NCBI GenBank assembly: GCA_037178975.1
Contig: JASJZH010000001.1
Span: forward strand, 1,364,001 to 1,428,000
Source: Oscheius tipulae
Lineage: Eukaryota; Nematoda; Chromadorea; Rhabditida; Rhabditidae
DNA length: 64,000 bases
Direction of reading: 5' to 3'
A program made the position numbers and the translations under genes. Within the stretch, counting starts at the first letter, position 1, and every line of letters begins with the position of its first letter. The notes under the pieces are model-generated. The model did no database searches. It saw only the letters and a list, made by a program, of their open reading frames with translations, and was not told the origin of the DNA. Shown piece by piece: positions 37,175 to 47,962 of the stretch.

Positions 37175-38220
37175 ATGACCGTTCCTCCAGTTGTTGACGT
37201 CCACTGGCTGCAGAAGAATGCTATAAATGTCAAGATTCTCCATGTCAGCAGTGTCATGACCTCAAAACCCGATTGGCGCGAGTTCAAAGCGCAGAAGTTT
37301 GGAAATTTCGAGAAGCTGATGAAGGAGAGCTCAACTCCAACCGAACTGATTCCCGGAGCCAGCTTCTTTGACTTTTCGGTGGCTTATTATCCTGGAGAGT
37401 TAGTTACCAATAATTGATATAAGTTGTTTCTAGGTTTCAGAGATTTTCTCTCTACCGTCCAGACAAGTTCCAAGAGTACATCCGTCTCCTGGGAATAGAT
37501 TTCTATGACCATGTCGTGGTATACAGTAATGGTCCGGCTTCCGGAATGCTTTTCGCCTCCAGAGCTTGGTGGACATTTAGATTGTATGGTCATGACAATG
37601 TTAGTGTCCTGAGTGGTGGATTCGATGCTTGGACCGCAGCTGGTCTTGGGACAACAAGTGATGTTTGCAAAGGAAAGGTTGGTGAGAGAGACATAGTGAC
37701 AGTGATAGTGACATTCAGATAGGCAACTGGAGAGCCAAACCGATTGATCGGTCCCTCTTGGCGGAGTTCAGTGAACTAGACTTTCAACATCTGGAAAATG
37801 TGAACTATTTGGATGCTCGGCCGAGAGAACAGTTCGTTGGGGAACATCCTCTAGGAATACCTGCACCAGGTAGTACCATGATCGCTGTCGCTGTCACGGT
37901 CACTTCCAGACTCAACCGGATCTCACATTCATGGTTCTGTCAGTTTTCCTCTCTCTGAAGTCATGACACCTTCCGGCCTCAAGAACAAGGAAGGCATCCA
38001 ACAAGCTATGGAAGCTATCGGTTACAAGAAGGATAGACCCATAGTGACAGCCTGTATGACTGGAGTTCAGGCTTCTCTACTCTCGTTCGCATTGTTTACT
38101 TCAGGCTACAAGTCCAAGGTTTTCAACGTAGGTACATTTACGTTTCGAAATCGAACTAAACTTTAGGGAAGCATGACAGAGGTGGCAGCCAGGGACTCTT
38201 CATTGATCAATGAAACGTAA
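37175..38220 (+). CDS. MPST: 3-mercaptopyruvate / thiosulfate sulfurtransferase
   Basis: Two-domain rhodanese that transfers sulfur from mercaptopyruvate or thiosulfate to acceptors. Exons 37175-37398, 37434-37677, 37719-37869, 37910-38127 and 38167-38220 give 296 residues, the normal length. The N-terminal domain has DVHWLQKNAINVKILHVSS, LIPGASFFDF and VVVYSNGPASGMLFASRAWW. The C-terminal domain has NVNYLDARPREQFVGE, TGSHIHGSVSFPLSE and the active-site loop ACMTGVQAS with the catalytic Cys near 255. The CMTG loop differs from CGSG/CRKG of known enzymes, so substrate preference is open. Intron 1 is 35 bp and intron 2 uses a GTTGGT donor. The TAA stop overlaps an AATAAA (38219-38224). Confidence 0.88.
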
Positions 38221-38247
38221 TAAAGTGACTTGTTCATCAATGATATA

Positions 38248-39462
38248 TTCGGTTGGCATATAAGTCTTTTCGCTTTTTGTAAATATGTCTTTTGTCTTGT
38301 GTACGACAACGTCCGAGCTATTGATATACCTCGTGTAGCTCACTCAGTCCTCTACCACCACCATGTAAGACACCACTTTCCTTCTTCTTATTCTCTGTTC
38401 TCTGTTCGTTTTGATCTGGACCATTGATGGCTTACCACCTGACCATCTGCGACATGAGTTCTTCAAAGGCACGAATGGAGCCCAAACGGCGGCTGATATC
38501 AACGATGTTTATGGCCAAGGGACGACGTCCACGAGGATATGCCAGTTGTGGTTTCATCGCTTTCGGTCTGGAGACAAAAGCGTCGAAGATGAGCCAAGGT
38601 CAACTTTTGACGAATCGAAGCTGCTTCAGCTCGTGAGCGAGAACAATCGCCAGACTACCCGTGAACCAGCAGAAGCACTGTCTGTCATTCATGCTGCAGT
38701 GGAACATCATTTGAAGCAATTGATATTTATGAAGAAACTGGGCACTTGGTTGCCGCATGACCTTTGTGACACCCAGAAGTGGCAGCACATGTCCGTCGCC
38801 CATTCTCTCCTGTCCAGGTATGCGAGGAAATCCTTTTTACCACGCCTGGTGATGGGGAATGAGAAGTGGGTAACGTACGTAAACTTCCGAAAGAAGCATC
38901 AATGGGTGGGTCCAGGGCAGACACCAAGTTCTGATGTGAAACCCACCACCTATCAAAAAAAGATTATGCTCTGTGTTTTCTGGGATATCGAAGGAGTGGT
39001 GTACTACCCTTATGGCCGCCATAAACAGTCAGCAGCTTGAAAAGGTTACCGTTGCACTTCGTCAGAAATGGCCGCTCAAGTCGAAAGTCATCCTGCAGAT
39101 GAACAACGCGCGCCCCCATGTTGCAAAACTCACTCGCTCCAAGATCCACGACCTGGGTTGGGAGATTTTATCCCATGCTCCATATAGCCCGGATCTTGCT
39201 CCTTCCGACTATTATCTGTTCCGGACTCTCAACAACGAGATTGGAGGACAACAGTTCGATTCCGACGGCGCACTCAAAACCTGGTTGACAAACTTCTTCG
39301 CGTCGAAACACAAGGTGTTCTACGAGCGTGGCATGCGTAAGCTACCCGTGGAATGGGCAGACGTGGTACATTATAATGGTGGTTACAACGAATGAAAAAG
39401 TTGTTTGGAAGACAATAAATTTTTGCATTTGAAAAAGCGAAAAGACTTAGCTGCCAACCCAA
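38248..39462 (+). mobile_element. Mariner transposon, inactive
   Basis: The ends are imperfect inverted repeats: TTCGGTTGGCATATAAGTCT at the left and, read inward, TTGGGTTGGCAGCTAAGTCT at the right, then CTTTTCGCTTTTT shared by both. TA duplications flank it (38246-38247 and 39463-39464). Length 1,215 bp is near the 1.3 kb norm. It lies 27 bp after the MPST stop codon. Confidence 0.9.
38430..39395 (+). pseudogene. Mariner transposase with lost catalytic residues
   Basis: An N-terminal helix-turn-helix region (HLRHEFFKGTNGAQTAADIN, STRICQLWFHRFRSGDKSVED) is followed by a catalytic domain. The normal GDEKW reads GNEKW, and the normal DNARPH reads NNARPH, so two of the three catalytic aspartates are Asn; YSPDLAPSDYYLFR retains the third. 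The frame also shifts near 39005, between FWDIEGVVYY and AINSQQLEKV. It is not active. Confidence 0.88.
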
Positions 39463-39549
39463 TAGATTAGATCTTAGTTACGTGTGTCACTCAGTAGAAG
39501 GGAAAAAGAGTCAAAACAGCGAGCCTATGCCATTCCATAATACACAGCA

Positions 39550-39584
39550 TTTGAAAAAGCGAAAAGACTTAGTTGCCAACCCAA
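39550..39584 (+). repeat. Duplicated mariner 3' end
   Basis: ATTTGAAAAAGCGAAAAGAC followed by TTAGTTGCCAACCCAA repeats the mariner right end with one substitution, 87 bp past it, and is again followed by TA. It is a solo terminus of a second copy, or the end of an earlier, longer insertion. Confidence 0.8.
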
Positions 39585-39630
39585 TAGTAACAGAGAGATA
39601 GAGTAACCGATGTGATAAACGATCGAAGCA

Positions 39631-39755
39631 TCACCCGCTCAATAAACCCTCAGAGCCGGCCCGCGTGGCCGCGTGGTTTGAGCATTAGATAAATGAACAC
39701 TGCTAGCACGGTTCAGAAAAGAGAAATCCCCAAATTCTGCGGTTCTTCGTTCACA
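39631..39755 (+). mobile_element. SINE family 2, copy A
   Basis: It aligns with 54218-54345 across the whole length: GTATCACCCGCTCAA-like start, CGGCCCGCGTGGCCGCGTGG (a Leu/Ser-tRNA-like A box), GATAAATGAACACTGCTAGC, and TCTGCGGTTCTTCGTTCACA (B-box-like). The same trailing TTTCTTCCTGC-type stretch follows both copies. Confidence 0.65.
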
Positions 39756-40132
39756 TGTGTCTCCTCCTGCCCTTCTTTCCTTTCAGAGAGAGATAGAGAG
39801 AGATCATGCCTTTCCAGCTCCTAATTGGTGTTTTCAATGTACTAATGCTATAATCCGTGCCCACATAACAACTTTTTGGGATTCATTGAATCAGATCAGA
39901 ACGTTCAATAAACAAGAACATCATTCTTTTCCCTTATTGCTCGTCTTTTCGTTATCGTTGATCCACATCGGGCGACAGAGCAGGTGACCGATTAACAATT
40001 GGAGAACGACTCGAGAAATGACACTAGCGATCAGGACCAGCTACGAGAGTCAGTTCAGAAGATTATCACGAACATCTGCTGACATATTCCAATGCCCTGT
40101 GTGGGCTCTGCATAAGGGAGATTCTCCTTAAA

Positions 40133-40795
40133 GCGAGTGTCCGGACCCTTTTCTAGTTCGCAAAAGTTAAAATCCAGGTAATTTGACAAGTCGTAGCAAG
40201 TCGAGATTGCACTGGCTTTCAGTATCTGCAACTTATTCGAGCTGCAAGGTTGAGCCTTTTCGAGTCAGAAATGAGACGTAACATTAGTTTGGAAGTACCA
40301 TATCAAGGTAAAACTGTTCCAAGATAAAAACGAGACAGCCTCATTCCATAAGAGTATCTTTTGGAATTATTTTGGGTGCAAAACTCTAGTCTATGAAGTG
40401 CAAACTGTGGGTGAGAATACTGAACGCCCTAAACCAGGGTTGATTCGTTTCTGAAGCAATTGGGATGCATTCAAATTCTATTCCGAGTAGTTGTCTAGAA
40501 ATAAAGGAGCAACATGCTACCAGAAGCAACAATTTCGACTGATTATTCTTTTTTCTGGAACAAGCCTTGACTTGCCAAAAAGCGCGTGACTTGTCGAGAC
40601 AAGGCTGACAAGTACTGCCGAGAAAGCTTCTCGGCAAATGGTAACTTTTGTTCTGGAGTAGCAACTTTGCGGGCTTATATTTCGGTGATAATCGATGATA
40701 CAACAAAAAAGAGGTACACCTCCGTAATCAGCGCGTTTTTCTCTACAAGACCCATATTAAAAAACATAGTCGAAAAAAATCTCCGGACACTCGCT
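40133..40795. mobile_element. MITE-like element with terminal inverted repeats
   Basis: The left end AGCGAGTGTCCGGA and the right end TCCGGACACTCGCT are perfect 14-bp complements, extended by T-rich and A-rich sequence. Both sides carry TTAA (40129-40132 and 40796-40799). The 663-bp interior has no transposase. TTAA duplication is typical of piggyBac elements, but the termini do not begin with CCC, so the superfamily is unresolved. A near-perfect palindrome (TGCCGAGAAAGCTTCTCGGC) lies at 40617-40636. Confidence 0.7.
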
Positions 40796-40799
40796 TTAA

Positions 40800-42100
40800 C
40801 AATCTTCAGTGTCTTTGACTCTTTCTGTCTGTCTCTCAGTATCTCAGTCTCTCAGACTCTTTGTCTCTGTCTCTGTTTCTTTCTGTCTCTCTGTCTCCCT
40901 CCGCCTCTTTGTCTCTCCACACTGGGGACATCCGAGGTTCCAAAAGAAGCAGACTCTTTCTCTCTGTATGCGTCATAATATCCATAATCATGTTCTCTGC
41001 TGCACTTTTCCTATTTCTGCACCTCCGCCTTCCCAATTAGGTGTTCTTTTCATCCCCATTCAGCCAGTACAATTTAGGACGACCAGACGGTTTTACTGGT
41101 CTAAAGCACCCCGATCTGGAATTCAATTCAGCCATTTTTCTACTGGGCTGTTATTGCAACAATTTGCAACAGTTATCTACATGACATGTTTTCAAGAGCA
41201 TATTTGTAGCTTCCATTATTTTGCTCATCTGGATATTTTGCTCCTCTGGAAACATTTCCAGTGTGTTTTCTCTTTTGGAAGCCATTAAACCTCGTAAACA
41301 CTGAAGTTTTCTGATCTGTGTTTCATTCTATTCGCTGCCAGTGTTCAAAAACAATCGGGAGTAGTCAAATTCACCTCCCTACAAACTGACGTCGAGTCAT
41401 AAATTTGACATATCTATGGCTCAGGGGTATGACGGCTTGACCCAGTTCCATCCAATATTCTCTGTCGCTACTCCAAGAGTCGTCTGTCTCTTTACCACTC
41501 TGTTCGTCCAGAGTCTCAGTCATACTATCTCTGTCCCTCCGCATGTTTCTTCGAATCTGTCTCTCTTTTTTATTTTCTAAGTTTTGATTTCTATTCTTAA
41601 GACTCTACATCATTTTTTTTTAGATCCAGAGCATCAGAACAGTCAATCCAAAGATTATTTCTTTCCTCGAGATAGAGCTCTCGTTCGAGATCTAAAACCT
41701 CGCGGAACTACTTTGTGAAAGTAGTGGATAAGACGGGCGTGATCAGAGCAAAATACGGAAGAGACAGACACAGACTACTGTGACATCATTTCTGTTATTT
41801 TACAACTGTCCATATTCGCCAAATTCGCTTTGTCGTTCCCAGACCGTTCCCCAGCTTGTTTATGTTCAAATTATCCTTTGTTTCACTTTTCCGCTTATGT
41901 TTTCGAGGGAGAGAGTGTCTCTTATCTTAATGAGGCTGTGTACAACACTAGCACCAAGCTGATTGCTCCGAAATCAGACCATCCTACAGTCCAGAATTCT
42001 GAGTGAATCCCTCGAATTTTTACGATTGCGAAGCAGACAGACGGCCAGACTTAAGTCTTAAGTGAGAGAGAGAGAGACAGGGTCACGCGCCTTTCTGTTA

Positions 42101-42137
<37 letters not shown>

Positions 42138-45100
42138 AGCTGCTATCTTGGCCCTCTTCGAAGAAGGAAAAGTGCTTACGTAGGCAGATGTTTTGCACCT
42201 TTCTTTTAACAGTGCAAACAACGGGTGGTCTGATGGGCCATGAACTACATTCTCGCTGACTCATAAATCGGGAGAGATCTCTAAAAAGTGATGTCTCGAC
42301 ATCGTTGACCAAGCGGCTCAAAAAGTTCTGAGCTCATCTCAATGGCCGTGCCTGGCACCGCACTTCACACCGCTCATTCTTGACCACAGTCACATGTCTC
42401 GGAGCTTTTAGAGAGAAAACGGGCACATTTCCTTGATGAGTATGAGGATTATTCACTTTCTCTCTGGTACGAGCCGTCGCTACCCAGAAAGACAAAACGT
42501 TTGCGAACTGCACCTTCTGATTTGCATTCGGAGCCCTAACCGACTGCGTTATGGCGCAAAATTTAAGCGCGCTTTTCAGGAAGTACTGGATTGACTATGA
42601 GACTTTGTAATTTTTCAAACTTGGAATCTTTCCCGAAGACTAGAGCCATTAATACCGGCTACAAACCAAAATGTCATTAGAAGGGACAGTCTCACCTTTC
42701 CAGTCCTGTTCCATTCGGTAGAGAACTAGGTTTCAGATGCCCATTGTCTGAAGAACAAGTTCGGGGTCTGGCAATTTGGTCACTGTATACAAACAATTGT
42801 TCTTTTTGTGCCTGATTCCATCAAAAGGCACTCTCCTTCTCTCAAAAAAGTAAGTCCAGTTGCCTCTTAGTCTCTAGTAATCTCATACCATTCTCTACAA
42901 TACTCAGACGGTTTATTGTCTCTTTCTGATGGGCTTCCTGTCAAGGACGAGCTTATGTCATTTTAGGCAAACCTCAGTAACAGGTTACGATAGAGCCTAC
43001 GTTGTGTGACAGTGGGAGAGCAGTCTTCTCCAGACTCACAAATTGATATGGACTTGGACAGAGCAGAACTCTTGTCTAGCCGTCTTCTTCCTGCAAGCTG
43101 TGATACTCCCAGTTCGGAGCCGGCCGACGTTGTCAGATCTCGGCTCGAAGGGTCATCTCAACTATAGAGCTATCATAGTTTAACCAGACTGTCAATCCTG
43201 TGTTTTTCCCTCGTTCAAGTTCTAGGCAAAGTTGAGAGACGGTATGAGTTTGATAATGTATGGCATCTACATCCTCTCCCTCCCCTATCAGTTTCTTACT
43301 CTTGGCTATGAGTCAAATCGGAAAAAACTGTTCAAGCCAAATGTCTTAGTCTCTCGGTGGCTCCCTGGAACTTGAACTGAACTTTGGAGTGTAGAATGTA
43401 TGTCATGCTCATAACGTTCATCACATCTCCTCGGAAGGTAGTACTCACTCATTTTCCGATCACCGTTAGCCTCGCAATTGTACTCTTATGTTTTCGCTCT
43501 GGCTCTGTTCTAAAAAGGCGCTTGTTCCTCCCATAAAAAGAGAGACCAACGCGAAATAAACGTAAAGTTCCATGACGTCTCTCGTCTAACTATAGCCTAT
43601 GTTTATCCCGGCTCTCCCCAGCCCAAAAATGTACGATTCTTGGTTCGGACAAGGACTCATCCTCGCCAAATACAGCACCGAAATCTTGACGAACACCTAG
43701 ATTATAGCCTGTTCCACCCACCTTATACTCTTACCATGTGCCCATACCTTATCCTTAATCCAATTGTGGTCACGGGACTCAAATGCAATTGGCTTATCTG
43801 GTCTTTAGAGTCTTTTTCTTGTAATATCCCCTTCAATGTGGCGGAGAGAGAAAGAGAGATCGAAGAGCCAGTAAATACTACATCTACGTAGCAGATTCGA
43901 TTATGACACTTCGTTGGAAACAGGCCAGAGAACAGTAGCTCATAATATTCTACCACGCACACGCAAAGAGACAGTGATTGTCTCTGATCCTTGTGACTCA
44001 TTCGAGTCCCAAACGACCACCTACTTTGGGGCTTCAGTATTTGGGACTTCCCCTCCCCCTCATTTTTTTCAAGATCATTTTTGCAAGCTGCTGCATTCCC
44101 AGAATATGACATCTATCCAGAGGAACAATTGAACCTGTCCGCCTTCTGTTTGACCAAATCCCCTAAATTTTGCATGAGTCTTGGGCACCTAATTAGACCC
44201 TTGTTGCGTTTTTCATTATCTCATCCTCCTATGACTCTCTTCCAATCTTTGGCTTTTAAATCCCCCACGACAGATCACAAATAGGGGCAATTGGACTCTT
44301 CCTGGCGATTACAGTTGCTTATCGTCTGTTCGGAAAAGGCCCGCCAAATGAAGAGAGACGTGGTTTCATCATTCAGAGTCATTCTGGGTCTTTTCCCCGA
44401 AAAAGATGCAGAGTTTGCTAGTTTTTTGACAGATTCACCGAATCTCTCATGTGATGGACGACTTGGGATACGTCAGAGGACAAACTTTTGAGTACTGTTG
44501 TCCGTGACAGACTCAGTTGTTTCTGGCTTCTATAAAACGTTTTGGGCCGCACACAGCCTAGAACAGAGGTCCAAAGGGTCTAATGGAAATTATCTGTTCT
44601 CCTTCCTATATCCTATTATTTGTGAAGGCAAGCAATACTTTCACTACTTTTTCGTTGGTTTCACATCTGTTTATCACAAAGTTGACAGTTAGACACAGCT
44701 AGTCGCTCATCGATGGTACCACCATTTTCTAAACAGCGTAATATTGGGTAGTGTCCGTTCGTGTGGTTTGTATGTGTCTGTGTGTCTGTTGGAAGCCAAT
44801 ATTGCCAATTAGTAACACTTCAGTTTGGGAGATAGCTTCGTTGGGAGAACGCTGCTCCTGCCACGGTAGCTCTACTGGAGTGAAACATGTAAACAGGCTG
44901 AAGAAAGTAAAAAGACCAGGACAGGTGGACAGAAGGGAATAGAAACCGACCATAGTTCAAAGCAATGGGATTGTGAGGAGAACTGTCACTTGAACGTGAT
45001 AGCTCTACTTGTATATTCAGTTTAGGAACCCTGTAATTATGTGCAAAATTTATATTGACTACTGACATTACAATGTTTCTGTAGCAACTTTCAAAATGAA

Positions 45101-46440
45101 TTTCAACTGTCCTGTAAAAATTTCTGGCATTCATCCCGGCTCCCAACTACCGTTTCCCTCCCCCCTCCTTTTGGACCCACGCCTTATCTAAGCCCTCAAT
45201 TCTATCAGTTCAGCGAAAGTCTTATCATTCTAGGAGAGAGTCCTCTCGCTTTCGCCTCCTGTCTCTACTGTCTCTGTCCTCTTATCACCAGGAGACAATA
45301 TGTTGACCCAGTTTCCCCCCAAACAAAGTACACTCCGTCCCAGAACTGAATTCAGAGACGACTGTCTCTGTCACCTTTTTGCTCTGGAGCCCTAATCCCT
45401 ATATCGAGATTGTACGGCTTTTGTTCTCCCCGAAAGCTTGGGGGGATGATAAGAATTGCGGACTCAGCAATTGAATCCCTCTTTCAGTTCCAGAGAGTCT
45501 ATTTCCACTATTTAGACAGATAAGAGCCTTCCATTTTCCAGAATACATCATCACCTGACGCCCATTTTTCCCCACTTCTAGTGCGTAAACATAAACATTG
45601 GCAGAAGCTGACAGTCACGTACGATTCGACTCTCTAACTGATAGCCCCGACTCACGTGGGCAGACCTCAGGTAGTCGAGAGACTCACTTGTAACTGTCAG
45701 GGAAAAGTCTCTTATCATCTTTTTTCTCAGTATTGTTTCTACTCTATGACACACTTTACAGTGTCTCTGTCTCTCTGGCTTTGCAGTGCCAGTCTTTGCC
45801 CTGCTAATGAGTCAAAGTACTCCAAAAGGCAAGGATTCAAAACTACGTCGAGGTTGCCTTTCTACCGGTCTCTGCTCCCGTATCTCTCTACATCACTTCC
45901 CACTAACAATAAATTCCAGAAAAAAGCCGAGTAGCACCATCTCGAAAGTTCGTGTTTTCATGTTTGTCTAGTAGTGCTTGTAGCACTCCTCGTGACAGTT
46001 GGTGGTAATCTTTTCTCCTTCTGCTTTCGACACACAAATTCCACCCGTTCTGCTACTGTAGATAGTCTGAATCTGCTGAGTTTGGTCTTTTTTTTCGCGC
46101 GCTTCTGTATCTCTCTGGCCGATTGTAAATGTCACGAGGTGCGGAAGAAGATCTCCTCATGGGAGGCATTTCTAATCATTCTGACATCATGGACAGTGTG
46201 ACAGAAAGACAGAGTTGCTATCCACTTGGCTCACTCTCAAATCTTTGCCCTTCTAGGGTTATTTTCTGCACAGAGGATCAATCCAAAGTGCAAGACTACG
46301 ACATTAATCTCGCCTTCATCTCATTTTTTCCTCTTAAATGTAAATTCAACCATTTATATTCAGTTTGCAACCGCACTTTAGGTTGTCCTCTCACTACCGT
46401 ACTCTCTTTCTCCCTTCTAAAAGTCCAAATTTCCAGGCAG
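40800..46440. other. Gene-poor interval
   Basis: There are TCTCTGTC patches at 40810-40915 and 42060-42135. A 38-codon coding-like stretch lies at 43045-43164 (DLDRAELLSSRLLPASCDTP) behind a TTCTCCAG acceptor. Minus-strand tRNA-like sequence lies near 42535-42575. Nothing could be assembled into a gene. Confidence 0.45.
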
Positions 46441-47070
46441 ATGCTTCGATTGGTAGTTGTCTCCTCCTTGCTTGTATGTATAGTCACCCCCTTCGATCCT
46501 CTTAACAGTCATGGAGGAATCTTCCGTCCTCTCCAGCTTTCCCAAAACGATGTAAGGCTTGTCAGCCGTCTCCACGCCACTGCCAGCTATCACCAATTGT
46601 TTGATTTCATCACGGTGAGAATTTAGCCAGATGTCGGATATGAACAGCCGAATTTACAGGAACGATTACGCGTATTGAAGACAGTCACCCCGGAGGAAAA
46701 GAAGAGGATAGAACGATTCCTACTCAAGAATCGGCCACCCACCGTTATGAAGGGTTTCTTGGATGAGGCTGATAGAAACTACGTGAGTTCAAAAGTCTCT
46801 CTGTCACTTTGAGTCACTCTAGTGGGCGAGAGTACATTTCCGCTACAGGGATTATCCTTATCGAAACAGAAAGAGAGGCATATGTACTCTGACCTTATTC
46901 CACTATTTCAGATTGCGGTCCGACATGCTCACGGCGACATCGCGGAATCGATGGGCGTCGTGGAGAAGGCCATTCTGAGGTTACCGTCCACCGACAGACG
47001 GAAAGTCGTCGAGTACATCTGGAAGAGTCCGGAGCCCTATATGCTAGAACATTTCGGACTGGAGCCGTGA
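46441..47070 (+). CDS. Small secreted helical protein, unrecognised
   Basis: Predicted secreted protein of 151 residues. Three exons, 46441-46614, 46660-46782 and 46912-47070, have phase-0 introns. A signal peptide (MLRLVVVSSLLVCIVTPF) precedes a charged region with long amphipathic helices: LRVLKTVTPEEKKRIERFLL, VMKGFLDEADRNYIAVRHA and GVVEKAILRLPSTDRRKVVE. There are no cysteines after the signal peptide. This general design recalls nematode secreted helical families such as SXP/RAL-2 or FAR proteins, but I see no diagnostic motif and do not assign it. An ATTTCCAG acceptor lies 4 bp before the ATG. It opens a cluster of three secreted-protein genes. Confidence 0.7.
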
Positions 47071-47414
47071 TCTGTTACTATCTCTCTCACACTATCAAGA
47101 AATCTCTCAGCTGTTGATCTCGTTGTACACAGAAATAGTATATATACAGAACTATTACCTCGATACATAGTATATATACAGAACATAATAAAAAGCCAAC
47201 AAGAGCTGAGCTCGAATGGAGACTATGTCCACCCGATATCACAGTATCTGCCACTGCCAGAGAGATAGCGATACAGAAAGACAGAGACAGGGAGATAGAG
47301 AGACAGAGTGACAGGGACACGATTTCTGTTTCTGTCCTTGACCACTTCATGAGGGAAACTATACTATGCTTTGCAGGACAGTCTGACCTCAGCTGGTTAA
47401 ACAGCGAAAATACA

Positions 47415-47421
47415 TATAAAG
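47415..47421 (+). promoter_or_regulatory. TATA box of the defensin-like gene
   Basis: TATAAAG (in ACATATAAAGCC) lies 32 bp before the chosen ATG at 47447. This is the usual TATA-to-transcription-start distance, so the 5'UTR would be only a few bases long. Confidence 0.55.
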
Positions 47422-47446
47422 CCAGGTGGAGGAAAACTCATTGAAA

Positions 47447-47765
47447 ATGAACTCGTTACTACTTCTTCTCACGCTCCTAGCCGTGCTTTCCGCCTCTGTA
47501 GGACAGCCGAATTCCATTACTGCTCGCCCCTACAGATTGGTAACCCGGATCATTCCTTATGTTGAAAGAGAGTGCCGAACCTGCCTAGGTGGACTAGATA
47601 AAGCAACTTCGTGCCTTTTGAGCTGCAAAATGATTGTTTGTTCTTTTTGAGAAATAGGAACTTTTGCTGTTTTAGGATTGTCGAGCTGGTGGGTACGAAG
47701 ACATGGATTCAAAGAGAATCTGCCGATGTCAGGATTGCCGAGAATACAAGCCACCATTTCAATAA
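47447..47765 (+). CDS. ABF/ASABF-type defensin-like secreted peptide
   Basis: Predicted secreted CS-alpha-beta antimicrobial peptide of nematodes. Two exons, 47447-47635 and 47676-47765, give 92 residues. A signal peptide (MNSLLLLLTLLAVLSASVGQ) is followed by a short propiece and a Cys-rich core: CLLSCKMIDC, then 13 residues, then CRCQDC. The CxxxC, the four-residue gap to the next Cys, the 13-residue gap and the final CxCxxC match the ABF spacing as I know it. The Cys expected inside the 13-residue loop is absent (Tyr/Glu there), while an extra Cys appears upstream (ECRTC), so the disulfide pattern should differ. The total is still eight cysteines. The TAA stop lies within an AATAAA. Antimicrobial activity is inferred. 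Confidence 0.72.
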
Positions 47766-47766
47766 A
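47761..47766 (+). terminator. Polyadenylation signal overlapping a stop codon
   Basis: AATAAA overlaps the TAA stop of the defensin-like gene (47763-47765), so the 3'UTR would be about 15-25 nt. Confidence 0.6.
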
Positions 47767-47928
47767 GTTTAAATTGAGTGACAGTGACAGGTACCATTAC
47801 TCGAATGCCGTCAATTCCGTTCAAAACTTCCTTAAACTTCTCGCAAACATCTTGATCAAACAATCTCTTTGGTTGTTTCTCTGCCCCCGTCCGGCATTCC
47901 ATTTGAACCCCTACGCAGCTGAGCAGAG

Positions 47929-47936
47929 TATAAATA
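47929..47936 (+). promoter_or_regulatory. TATA box of the DOMON gene
   Basis: TATAAATA lies 34 bp before the ATG at 47963, mirroring the preceding gene and again implying a near-leaderless mRNA. Confidence 0.6.
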
Positions 47937-47962
47937 CCCACCGACAGACTCTTTGCTCCGCA

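Noticed and set aside
43045-43164. Short coding-like stretch behind a TTCTCCAG acceptor
   Set aside because: Only 38 codons, with no partner exon or recognised motif; mentioned in the region note only.
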